Assembly (NCBI GenBank): GCA_031428675.1
Contig: JANOYC010000105.1
Span: forward strand, 1-57,279
Direction of reading: 5' to 3'
DNA length: 57,279 nucleotides
Source: JANOYC01 sp031428675
GTDB taxonomy: Bacteria > Actinomycetota > Actinomycetes > Actinomycetales > Microbacteriaceae
Of this stretch, positions 24,431 to 33,720 are shown in pieces; the first letter of the stretch is position 1, and the number at the start of each line of letters is the position of its first letter. A program made the translations under genes and the position numbers. Below the pieces are notes generated by a model that worked only from the letters and a program-made list of their open reading frames with translations, was not told where the DNA came from and did not search any database.

Positions 24431-24465
24431 GGCGTCAAACTGCAATTTTGTGCGATTCTGACGCC
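24431..24465. repeat. Imperfect inverted repeat between hydrolase and DUF6421 operon
   Basis: GGCGTCA (24431-24437) and TGACGCC (24459-24465) flank a 21-base partly complementary centre. It could be a terminator hairpin for the hydrolase gene, an operator for the following operon, or another palindromic element. Confidence 0.45.
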
Positions 24466-24590
24466 GAGACACACTTTCTCTGATACTCGCGCGCCTTTTC
24501 GCGCAGGTAATCGTCGTCTGGCACAAACATACGCCGCTCCCTCCTGGATACGCTCGAAGACGCCCGCAGAAGACGAAGGGAGGGCGAACG

Positions 24591-25994
24591 ATGTCATTGT
24601 CCACGCGAGTGAAGACCGTCATTGGGGAGCCGGAGGTCGTCGAAGACGGCGCTGCCCGCGCATCCGCCGCCAGTCTTGCCGACCACCCCGATTGGCTGGC
24701 GATCAAGCGCGCCGCCACCGCCCTCCAGCGATTGGAAATTCAGGATGGAAGCATTCCTGATGCGGCATGTCACGCGGAAGCCCGCGCCCACGTAGCACAG
24801 ATTGTGCGCAGTCTCCTGAATTTCCGAAGGGAGCTCGGGCACGATACCGAATACCTCAGTGCTGCGGCCGCCGACTTCGAGCGGTGGGCAGCCGACGGGT
24901 TCGCGGTGCCCGACTTCTACGATTCCCTAGTTGCTTTCCGCCCTGAGCGTCATCGCGTCGACGGACTCCCCCATCTGGTCGTGTTTCCGATGTACACCCA
25001 GAACGGCAGCACCGATCGCCGCACCGAGGCCGTGCTCGTCGAGGTGATCTGGCCACAGTTCGTCGCCGAACTCGAAGCGGGCGCCTATTCCAACCCGCTT
25101 TTTGTGCCGATCCGCTTCGTGGATTTCACTCCGGGCTACGACAGCAATTCGGCAGTCCTGTTCCCCGAGACCGTGGCCATGCGCGAGATCCCGGTGTTCA
25201 CTTGGGGCGCGATCTTTGCTGACCGCGAGGCCGCCCGGTTCCGTCGAGTGGTGCGGGCGGCGGCTGACCTCACCCAACTGCACGTTCCGAACGACGCAAC
25301 GAGAATGCTCGAGAATCAGCGACTCGCGGAACGCACCTTCGTGCTCTGGGACCTCATCCACGACCGCACACACATGCGCGGGGACCTCCCGTTCGATCCG
25401 TTCATGATCAAGCAGCGGATGCCGTACTTCCTCTACTCCCTGGAAGAACTGCGGTGTGACCTCACCGCCTACCGGGAAGCGCTGCGCCTCAGCCGCTCGG
25501 ATGCCAGCGCCGAAGTGCTCGAGCACGCTCAGCTCGTGCAGTACGCGGTGATCTTCGATCGCATTTTCCGTTTCGCCATCACGGGGTCGCGGGTGCGCAA
25601 TTACGACGGACTCGGCGGACAACTGTTGTTCGCCTGGCTACACCAGCATCACGTTCTGCACTGGACCGATTCTCGGCTCACGATCGACTGGGTGGACGTG
25701 CCCGACGTCCTTCTCGCGCTCTCCGATCGCATCAACGACCTGTACTGGCGGTCTATAGACAGGCCCAAGACCGCCCACTGGCTCGCCGCCTACGAGCTCA
25801 TCGCCGAAACCCTCACGCCGCATCCCGCATCGCGCTGGGCGGTTCGAGACCTCCCCCTCGACGCTCCGCCAAAAGGGCTCACCGATGCCGTTCATCCCGA
25901 CGAGTTTCCGTTGTCAATGTTCTATGAAGCACTCTCGAAGAAGATGTCCGCCGTCATCGAGTCGACGTCGGGCATTACCGGGAGCGCGCCGTGA
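24591..25994 (+). CDS. DUF6421-like protein of unknown function, first gene of a three-gene operon
   Basis: A 467-residue soluble protein without signal peptide or membrane helix. I take it for the DUF6421 family of actinobacteria, from memory of its length and neighbours. The conserved-looking core (120-300) contains LPHLVVFPMYTQNGSTDRR, VPIRFVDFTPGYDSNSAVLFPETV, then DLIHDRTHMRGDLPFDPFMIKQRMPYFLYSLEELRCDL. His257 and His261 (HDRTH) followed by Glu285/Glu286 (EELRCDL) look like a zinc site, an HExxH variant with Asp for Glu and a downstream acidic ligand, recalling the dipeptidyl-peptidase III group. This is inference. A ribosome-binding site AGGGAGG precedes the ATG. The stop overlaps the SDR start (GTGA). 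An inverted repeat spans codons 48-78. Confidence 0.75.
   Translation: MSLSTRVKTVIGEPEVVEDGAARASAASLADHPDWLAIKRAATALQRLEIQDGSIPDAACHAEARAHVAQIVRSLLNFRRELGHDTEYLSAAAADFERWAADGFAVPDFYDSLVAFRPERHRVDGLPHLVVFPMYTQNGSTDRRTEAVLVEVIWPQFVAELEAGAYSNPLFVPIRFVDFTPGYDSNSAVLFPETVAMREIPVFTWGAIFADREAARFRRVVRAAADLTQLHVPNDATRMLENQRLAERTFVLWDLIHDRTHMRGDLPFDPFMIKQRMPYFLYSLEELRCDLTAYREALRLSRSDASAEVLEHAQLVQYAVIFDRIFRFAITGSRVRNYDGLGGQLLFAWLHQHHVLHWTDSRLTIDWVDVPDVLLALSDRINDLYWRSIDRPKTAHWLAAYELIAETLTPHPASRWAVRDLPLDAPPKGLTDAVHPDEFPLSMFYEALSKKMSAVIESTSGITGSAP
24734..24825. repeat. Long-spaced inverted repeat AAATTCAGG/CCTGAATTT, copy 2
   Basis: Perfect 12-bp arms GGAAATTCAGGA (24734-24745) and TCCTGAATTTCC (24814-24825) inside the DUF6421-like gene, 68 bases apart. 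Confidence 0.8.
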
Positions 25995-26677
25995 CCGGGG
26001 CCCCGTCGGCTCACTCCTCGACGTCCGCTGACCGCTCGGGGTCGTCTGCGCGCCCGGTCGGTCGCCGCGTCGTCGTCGCCGGTGCGTCGAGCGACGCCGG
26101 TCGCGCCGTATGCGCAGCGCTCATGGTCGCCGGAGCGCACGTGATCGCCCTCGGGTCGAATGCCAGCCGCCTCGCGAGCGTGCCCGCATCCGAGGCGCTC
26201 GAGATCGACCTGCAGGATTCGACCGCGGTCGACGCGCTCGCCGCGCGAATCGGCCCGATCGACGGCCTCATCCATCTGGTGGGCGGCTGGAACGCAGGAC
26301 GCGACGACGCCGGTTGGGGCGACCTCGAACGGCGCATCCTGCACACGCTTCGCAACACCACCCGCGCCTTCGAGCCGGCACTGGCCGATTCGACCGACGC
26401 CCGTCTGCTGATCGTCAGTTCCACCGCTGTCGACGCGCCGAGCTGGGGCAGCGCGAACTATGCGGCGATCAAGTCGGCCGCCGAAACATGGGTCCGCGCC
26501 CTAGCACGACGCTGGCGCAAGGAGGGAACAGCGGCGGCGGTCATCGTGGTCGTTCGCTCCCTCGGCCGTGACGGCACCCCGGTGCAGACGCTAGGCGAGA
26601 CGGTTGCAGCGCTGTGGGACGCGCCAGCGCCTGAGCTGAATGGCGCGCGCATTCAGCTGACCGGAGCGGGAGAATGA
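25991..26677 (+). CDS. Short-chain dehydrogenase/reductase (SDR)
   Basis: A 228-residue Rossmann-fold oxidoreductase. The cofactor-binding loop is GASSDAG at residues 31-37, a variant of TGxxxGIG. GGWN (98-101) stands where NAG usually does. The active site is Ser143/144 and YAAIK (Tyr157, Lys161), so it should be catalytically competent. The substrate is unknown. It is short for the family and ends soon after the substrate-loop region with GARIQLTGAGE. The GTG overlaps the preceding stop, and the lyase gene starts five bases after its own stop, so all three are one operon and likely one pathway. Confidence 0.88.
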   Translation: MTGAPSAHSSTSADRSGSSARPVGRRVVVAGASSDAGRAVCAALMVAGAHVIALGSNASRLASVPASEALEIDLQDSTAVDALAARIGPIDGLIHLVGGWNAGRDDAGWGDLERRILHTLRNTTRAFEPALADSTDARLLIVSSTAVDAPSWGSANYAAIKSAAETWVRALARRWRKEGTAAAVIVVVRSLGRDGTPVQTLGETVAALWDAPAPELNGARIQLTGAGE

Positions 26678-26681
26678 GCCG

Positions 26682-27755
26682 GTGAGAATCCATGAGCCGT
26701 ATGCGCGCGGCTTCGCGAGCGACAACTATGCCGGCGCGCATCCCGAGATACTCGCGGCAATTGCCGCTGCCAATGACGGCCACCAGGTGGCCTACGGCGG
26801 TGACGTGTACACCGAACGGCTGCAGCAGGTCTTCCGCGAGCACTTCGGCGAGAGCGCCGTCACCTACCCCGTGTTCAACGGCACAGGGGCCAATGTCACC
26901 GCGCTGACAAGCGCCCTTCCACGCTGGGGCGCGGTGATCGCGGCCGCCACCGCGCACATCCACACCGACGAGGGAGCCGCGCCGGAGCGGGTGAGCGGGC
27001 TCAAGCTGCTCACCGTGCCGACAACCGACGGAAAGCTCACCCCCGAATTGATCGACCGAGAAGCCTGGGGGTGGGGCGACGAGCATCGCGCGCAGCCACT
27101 CGCCGTGAGTATCACCCAGTCCACCGAACTCGGAACGGTCTACACGCCCGTCGAGATTCGCGCGATCACCGATCATGCCCACGCTTTGGGCATGATCGTG
27201 CACCTCGACGGGGCCCGCATCGCCAATGCCGCGGCCGCTCTGGGGCATCCAATCGCCAGCTTCACGACGGATGCCGGGGTCGATCTCGTGAGTTTCGGCG
27301 GCACCAAGAACGGATTACTCTACGGCGAGGCCGTGGTGGTCCTCAGCCCCGGAGTCAGCACCGGGATGCCGTACCTGCGGAAGTACACGATGCAGCTGCC
27401 GTCGAAGATGCGGTTTGTCAGCGCGCAACTGATCGCGCTTATGTCCGACGGCCTGTGGCTTCGTTCGGCCAGCCACTCGAACGCGATGGCGGGACACCTG
27501 CGGCGCTCGCTCGAATCGCGAATAGCGTCTGGATCTCTTTCCGGCCTGGAGTTCACGCAACCTACTGAAGCTAATGCCGTTTTCGCGACGCTGCCACAGG
27601 GGGTCGCCGACCGACTTCGCGAAGATTTTCATTTCTACGACTGGAACCCGGCACGGCGTGAGGTGCGCTGGATGACGGCATTCGACACGACAGAAACCGA
27701 CGTCGATGACTTCGTCGCGGCGATCATCGGGGTACTCGCGGGCTCAGGAAACTGA
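26682..27755 (+). CDS. Threonine-aldolase/beta-eliminating lyase family PLP enzyme
   Basis: A 357-residue fold-type I PLP enzyme resembling low-specificity L-threonine aldolase, which cleaves threonine or allo-threonine to glycine and acetaldehyde. Visible features are FASDNYAGAHPEIL at the N-terminus (the family's SDN motif), NGTGANVTAL binding the PLP phosphate, HLDGARIANAAAALG with Asp176 contacting the pyridine ring, and Schiff-base Lys209 in VSFGGTKNGLLYGEAVV. The true substrate may be another beta-hydroxy amino acid, given the tight link with the SDR and DUF6421-like genes. GTG start after GAGCGGGAGAA. Confidence 0.9.
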   Translation: MRIHEPYARGFASDNYAGAHPEILAAIAAANDGHQVAYGGDVYTERLQQVFREHFGESAVTYPVFNGTGANVTALTSALPRWGAVIAAATAHIHTDEGAAPERVSGLKLLTVPTTDGKLTPELIDREAWGWGDEHRAQPLAVSITQSTELGTVYTPVEIRAITDHAHALGMIVHLDGARIANAAAALGHPIASFTTDAGVDLVSFGGTKNGLLYGEAVVVLSPGVSTGMPYLRKYTMQLPSKMRFVSAQLIALMSDGLWLRSASHSNAMAGHLRRSLESRIASGSLSGLEFTQPTEANAVFATLPQGVADRLREDFHFYDWNPARREVRWMTAFDTTETDVDDFVAAIIGVLAGSGN

Positions 27756-27876
27756 GGATTACTGTCCTGAAATATATCCGGACGCATGGAATACGTCGCG
27801 CCCGTCTGTCGTTGGCGTAGGTGACAACAGAGTTCAGCGCAGCACTCTTTCCCTTCGAGCGAAATGAGTCCAGCGC

Positions 27877-28470
27877 ATGTCCATCGCCGCATCCCCCGCC
27901 GTCCGCTCCGCCCAGACCAGCACTCCGATCATCAGCGTGCTCGCTGACCGCTGGAGTCCGCGGTCGTACGACCCCTCGAACACTGTGGACGACACCGCGC
28001 TAACCGCCGCCCTCGAAGCCGCCCGCTGGAGCCCTTCCGCGAGCAACAGCCAGCCGTGGCGCTTCATCGTCGCCCGGCGTGGTAGCCACGAGTTCACGAC
28101 CATCGCTTCCCTTCTCATGGGCTTCAACCAAGCCTGGGCGTCATCGGCGAGCGCGCTCATCGTCGGCCTGACAGAGGTGCGGAACGCCCAAGGCAAGGCG
28201 CAGCCCTGGGCCGCGTACGACCTGGGCCAAGCCATCGCGCACCTGTCGGTGCAGGCCCACCACGACGGATTGCACGTGCACCAAATGGGCGGCTTCGACG
28301 GCGACGGCCTCCGGGCGGCGTTCGACATCGACGCGCGCCTCGAAATCCTGTCGGTGTCGGCAATCGGTGTGCTCGGCACGCCGGAAGCACTCCCCGATGC
28401 GCTGCGCGAGCGGGAGATCGCACCGCGCGTGCGCCTCGATCTCGACGACATCGTGCTCGTCAACGCCTAA
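27877..28470 (+). CDS. Nitroreductase-family flavoprotein
   Basis: A 197-residue FMN-dependent oxidoreductase. The N-terminal RWSPRSYDPSNTVDDTALTAALEAARWSPSASNSQPWRFIVAR is the characteristic nitroreductase FMN-binding start (WSPRS, SASNSQPW). AAYDLGQAIAHLSVQAHHDGLHVHQMGGFD is the second conserved block. Physiological substrates may be quinones or nitro compounds. The ATG at 27877 has no clear ribosome-binding site. A weak palindrome (GTCC...GGAC, 27764-27783) lies upstream. Confidence 0.9.
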   Translation: MSIAASPAVRSAQTSTPIISVLADRWSPRSYDPSNTVDDTALTAALEAARWSPSASNSQPWRFIVARRGSHEFTTIASLLMGFNQAWASSASALIVGLTEVRNAQGKAQPWAAYDLGQAIAHLSVQAHHDGLHVHQMGGFDGDGLRAAFDIDARLEILSVSAIGVLGTPEALPDALREREIAPRVRLDLDDIVLVNA

Positions 28471-28500
28471 GGCGGTCTGCTCGGTCGGCGTCGCTAGCAC

Positions 28501-28517
28501 GTAACGCGGCCCGTTAC
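28501..28517. terminator. Possible terminator hairpin after the nitroreductase gene
   Basis: GTAACG-CGGCC-CGTTAC, a 6-bp stem with a five-base loop, 31 bases past the stop. No U-tract follows. Confidence 0.35.
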
Positions 28518-28560
28518 TCGCGCATCCGTTTGCTCGCACGTACCTCCCCCGCGATCCGCA

Positions 28561-28566
28561 TAGGCT
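28561..28566 (+). promoter_or_regulatory. -10 box, leaderless promoter of the LLM oxidoreductase
   Basis: TAGGCT, 7 bases before the ATG at 28574. Confidence 0.5.
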
Positions 28567-28573
28567 GGCGGTC

Positions 28574-29563
28574 ATGAGATACGGCATGTTCATTCCCCAA
28601 GGTTGGCGTCACGATTTGCTCGGGATTGATCCCGCTGAGCAGTGGTCGGCGATGAGTTCCCTCGCAGACCACGCCGAGGCAGGCCCGTGGGAGTCAATCT
28701 GGGTATATGACCACTTCCACACCGTTCCGGTGCCGACGGAAGAGGCGACCCACGAGGCGTGGAGCCTGATGGCGGCGTTTGCGGCCTCGACATCGCGGGT
28801 GCGTCTCGGCCAGATGTGCACGTGCATGAGCTACCGCAATCCGGCGTATCTGGCGAAAGTTGCCGCGACCATCGACATCATTTCCGGTGGCCGCGTCGAA
28901 ATGGGCATCGGCGGCGGCTGGTATGAGCACGAGTGGAAGGCCTACGGCTACGGCTTCCCGTCGATCGGCGACCGCCTCGGTCGCCTCGATGAAGGCGTGC
29001 AGATCATGAAACAGGCCTGGGAGACCGGCACCGCGACACTCGACGGCAAGCACTACCAGGTTGATGGCGCCATCGTTCGGCCGCTTCCTCTGCAAGAGGG
29101 CGGCATTCCGTTCTGGATCGCGGGCGGTGGCGAGAAGGTCACGCTGCGCATTGCTGCCCAATATGCGCAATACACGAACTTCGGGGGGTCACCCGATGAG
29201 TTCACCCGCAAGAGCTCCGTGCTTCGCGGTCACACGGATGAGCTTGGTCGTGATTTCGATTCGATCGTGCGCAGCGCGAACTACAACGTCATCATCGCCC
29301 CGACCGAAGCGGAAGTCTCTGACCGCATCGACGCGATCGAGGCGCGAGTACTGCCGTACATCGGCGAGGAGCGTGCCGCGCACTTCGTTGCGGAGTACCG
29401 CACCGAGAAGGCGCTGTGCGTCGGAACCCCCGAGCAGATCGTGGATCGGCTCGCGCACATGAAGTCGCTCGGGCTCGGGTACACGATCGCGTACTTCCCG
29501 GAGGCCGCGTACGACCGCACGGGCATCGACCTCTTCACCCGCGAAGTAATCCCCGCCCTCTAG
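28574..29563 (+). CDS. LLM-class (luciferase-like) oxidoreductase, probably F420-dependent
   Basis: A 329-residue TIM-barrel protein of the luciferase-like monooxygenase superfamily. MRYGMFIPQGWRHDL, ESIWVYDHFHTVP, VRLGQMCTCMSYRNPAYLAKVAATIDIISGGRVEMGIGGGWYEHEWKAYG and FWIAGGGEKVTLRIAAQYA are characteristic of the actinobacterial LLM F420-dependent subgroup. Cofactor F420 rather than FMN is family-level inference. The substrate is unknown. A C-terminal VGTPEQIVDRLAHMKSLGL block is also typical. Confidence 0.88.
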   Translation: MRYGMFIPQGWRHDLLGIDPAEQWSAMSSLADHAEAGPWESIWVYDHFHTVPVPTEEATHEAWSLMAAFAASTSRVRLGQMCTCMSYRNPAYLAKVAATIDIISGGRVEMGIGGGWYEHEWKAYGYGFPSIGDRLGRLDEGVQIMKQAWETGTATLDGKHYQVDGAIVRPLPLQEGGIPFWIAGGGEKVTLRIAAQYAQYTNFGGSPDEFTRKSSVLRGHTDELGRDFDSIVRSANYNVIIAPTEAEVSDRIDAIEARVLPYIGEERAAHFVAEYRTEKALCVGTPEQIVDRLAHMKSLGLGYTIAYFPEAAYDRTGIDLFTREVIPAL

Positions 29564-29599
29564 CCCCCGTCCCCGTCGCCTCCCCCGTCGCCTCCCCCG

Positions 29600-29650
29600 T
29601 CGAGTGAGCAGTTTCTGCTCTTATGTCGCACGAATAGCGACCGAAACTGC

Positions 29651-29658
<8 letters not shown>
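29600..29658. repeat. GAGTGAGCAGTTTC palindromic element, copy 3 (clpB 3' end)
   Basis: Arms TCGAGTGAGCAGTTTC (29600-29615) and complement (29643-29658), 16 bp perfect. On the minus strand the clpB stop TGA lies within GAGTGA of its arm, exactly as in purL copy 1. Two 12-bp tandem units (GTCGCCTCCCCC) stand directly to its left. Confidence 0.9.
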
Positions 29659-31810
<2,152 letters not shown>

Positions 31811-31827
31811 TTCCATGCCTTTCCAAA

Positions 31828-31848
31828 CTTGAGTCGTGCAGACTCAAG
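31828..31848 (-). promoter_or_regulatory. HAIR operator (HspR-associated inverted repeat) of clpB
   Basis: CTTGAGT-N7-ACTCAAG, an exact match to the HAIR consensus. TAAACT, a likely -10 box, overlaps its upstream edge, so bound HspR would block RNA polymerase. Confidence 0.93.
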
Positions 31849-31893
31849 TTTAGCGCTCGAATCGCTTGCGCGCCATGCATTGCTGCACCCGAC

Positions 31894-33114
31894 TCAGCGC
31901 GTGCGGCGGGACGCCGTTACCGTGAATTTGCTAGTGCGCGCTATCTGGCGAGTCGGCCCGACGATGCGCCGGAGAGCGGGCGCATATCTCAGGTGAGAAT
32001 TCCAGACACACCACAGCTCGCCGCCCGGCCTCAGCACGCGGGCCGCGGCCTCAAACATCTTGAACGCCACCCCGGTGTGCACCGCTGCTCCGATGTGAAA
32101 GGGTGGATTCAGCACGACCAGATCAATGGATGCGTCGGGCCACCCCGCAGCGGCATCGTCTCGGAATACGTCCACTGCGGCTTCGTTCGCGGCGGCAGTG
32201 GCGCGCGCCGAGGCGACCGCAGCAGCCGACTGGTCGGTCGCGAGAACTCGCGAGCCGGGCCGCGCCAGGGCGAGCGCCGTCGCGAGGACGCCCGTTCCGC
32301 ATCCGAGATCGAGCGCGGTTTCGAATTCCGGAACGTCGTTGACGTGTGTGACGAGTGCGCGCGTGCCAATGTCGAGCGACGTCCCCGCGAAGGCACCGCC
32401 ATGGGCGCATATCCACATGCCAACGTCGGCATGAAACTTGCGACGCGGCCAGGTCGGGAATGTGGACGATGCTGCAGACGATGACTCCGGGAACTGCACC
32501 GAGGTAGGAGCCGACGAATCGCCGGCCCGCCCAATGCCAGTTGCTGTAATCACCCGCGCTTTCTGGCGCGCTAATGAGGCGTCAACCCGCTCGAAGTGCC
32601 GCGCAAGCACGTCATTCATCGCCGTCGTCATGTGCTTGACCATGCCGCCCGCGAACACCACGACATCGGGGCGGGCGTGCGCCGCGACCAAGCCGGCGAT
32701 CTCGTCGAGCTCATCGATGCTCCGTGGCAAATTCAGGAGGATGACCGCGGCGTCGGCGACGAGAGCCGGTTCGAGTTCCGCAAACGGTGTGAATTCCTGA
32801 ATTTCCCCATCCCGCGGAGAGGGCTCGGCACTCGACTTCGGCGTAGCGAGCGCAGCCGCGTTGGCCGCCAGCGCTCTTTCGCCCGTGAAGGAGTCTTGGT
32901 GCACGCGGATTCCGCGAGCCCCGTGCAACGCGATCGCCCCGAGCGTGAGGGCTCCGTAGCGATCGCCGATGACAACGACATCGCCGGCAGAGGCGCCAGC
33001 GATGCGCGATGACGCTATGTCGAGAACGAGGCGGTCGGCGGCATCCACCGCGTGGAGGTTGTCTGCTTCCACATCGGGCCAGCGCCGGAGCGCATCCAAT
33101 GCGAAGCCGCTCAT
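31894..33114 (-). CDS. Class I SAM-dependent methyltransferase, RsmC/RlmG-like
   Basis: A 406-residue protein with the two-domain layout of the rRNA guanine-N2 methyltransferases RsmC/RlmG: a degenerate methyltransferase-like N-terminal half and an active C-terminal half. The active half has ALDLGCGTGVLATALALARPGSRV (SAM motif I) and LVVLNPPFHIGAAVHTG, where NPPFH is the catalytic motif of this group. Target base is inferred only. The frame stays open to 33240 through a palindrome, but the ATGs at 33114 and 33129 are better starts; I favour 33114 behind GGGGCTGGG. It follows hspR on the same strand and may be read through from the heat-shock operon. Confidence 0.85.
   Translation of the reverse strand: MSGFALDALRRWPDVEADNLHAVDAADRLVLDIASSRIAGASAGDVVVIGDRYGALTLGAIALHGARGIRVHQDSFTGERALAANAAALATPKSSAEPSPRDGEIQEFTPFAELEPALVADAAVILLNLPRSIDELDEIAGLVAAHARPDVVVFAGGMVKHMTTAMNDVLARHFERVDASLARQKARVITATGIGRAGDSSAPTSVQFPESSSAASSTFPTWPRRKFHADVGMWICAHGGAFAGTSLDIGTRALVTHVNDVPEFETALDLGCGTGVLATALALARPGSRVLATDQSAAAVASARATAAANEAAVDVFRDDAAAGWPDASIDLVVLNPPFHIGAAVHTGVAFKMFEAAARVLRPGGELWCVWNSHLRYAPALRRIVGPTRQIARTSKFTVTASRRTR
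32729..32804. repeat. Long-spaced inverted repeat AAATTCAGG/CCTGAATTT, copy 3
   Basis: Arms AAATTCAGGA (32729-32738) and TCCTGAATTT (32795-32804), 10 bp perfect, inside the RsmC/RlmG-like gene. Confidence 0.7.
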
Positions 33115-33131
33115 CCCAGCCCCAAGCATCC

Positions 33132-33185
33132 ACTTGCCCACTTCTGCCGCGTAACGCGCCCCGGACGCGGCAAAAGTGGGCAAGT
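33132..33185. repeat. 54-bp palindrome between hspR and the methyltransferase
   Basis: Arms of 21 bp with one mismatch (33132-33152 and 33165-33185; core CTTGCCCACTT / AAGTGGGCAAG) around a 12-base loop. A stable hairpin just after hspR: an attenuator, terminator without U-tract, or REP-like element. Only one copy seen here. Confidence 0.85.
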
Positions 33186-33232
33186 CGAGGGGTTTGGGGG
33201 CGCGGGGCGCGGGGTGCGGGGCGCGGAAACGG

Positions 33233-33652
33233 CTAGTCATCGGATGCGCCAGGCCGCCAGATGACGATCTCGTTCTGGCGACGCGCGCGAGTTCCGGCGC
33301 GCAACGACACGACCTCGCCGGCGGAGCCCGCGGCGAATACCCGCGCTCCTGGCCGCGCCAGCAACAGGTCTGCGAGCGCGTGCTCGAGCTCGCGCACTCG
33401 ACCGTGCAACGCCTGCACCTGATTCTCGAGACTCAGGATGCGTCGGATGCCCTCTAGATTGAGACCTTCGGCCGACAGCGCCGCAATCTCCCGCAGCTGC
33501 GCTATGTCGCGCATCGTGTAGCGCCGGGATTGTCCGGCGGTGCGGGTCGGGCTCACCAGCCCAAGTCGATCGTATTGTCGGAGAGTTTGCGGATGCATGC
33601 CCGCAAGCTCTGCGGCCATCGCGATCGCGAAGACGGGCGAGTTCTCATCCAT
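33233..33652 (-). CDS. hspR: Heat-shock repressor HspR (MerR family)
   Basis: A 139-residue MerR-type regulator. The winged helix is FAIAMAAELAGMHPQTLRQYDRLGLVSPTRTAGQSRRYTMRDIAQL, then a helical stretch LENQVQALHGRVRELEHALADLLL and a variable basic tail. HspR binds HAIR sites, with DnaK as corepressor, and controls dnaK and clpB; HAIR-type sites lie before both genes here. It is the fourth gene of dnaK-grpE-dnaJ-hspR, the standard actinobacterial order, giving autoregulation. Confidence 0.95.
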   Translation of the reverse strand: MDENSPVFAIAMAAELAGMHPQTLRQYDRLGLVSPTRTAGQSRRYTMRDIAQLREIAALSAEGLNLEGIRRILSLENQVQALHGRVRELEHALADLLLARPGARVFAAGSAGEVVSLRAGTRARRQNEIVIWRPGASDD

Positions 33653-33720
33653 CGCGCGCTACTTCTCCGCCGCTGGCGGGATCCCCGACGCCCAGCGCGC
33701 CACCATCGCCAGCACCGACA

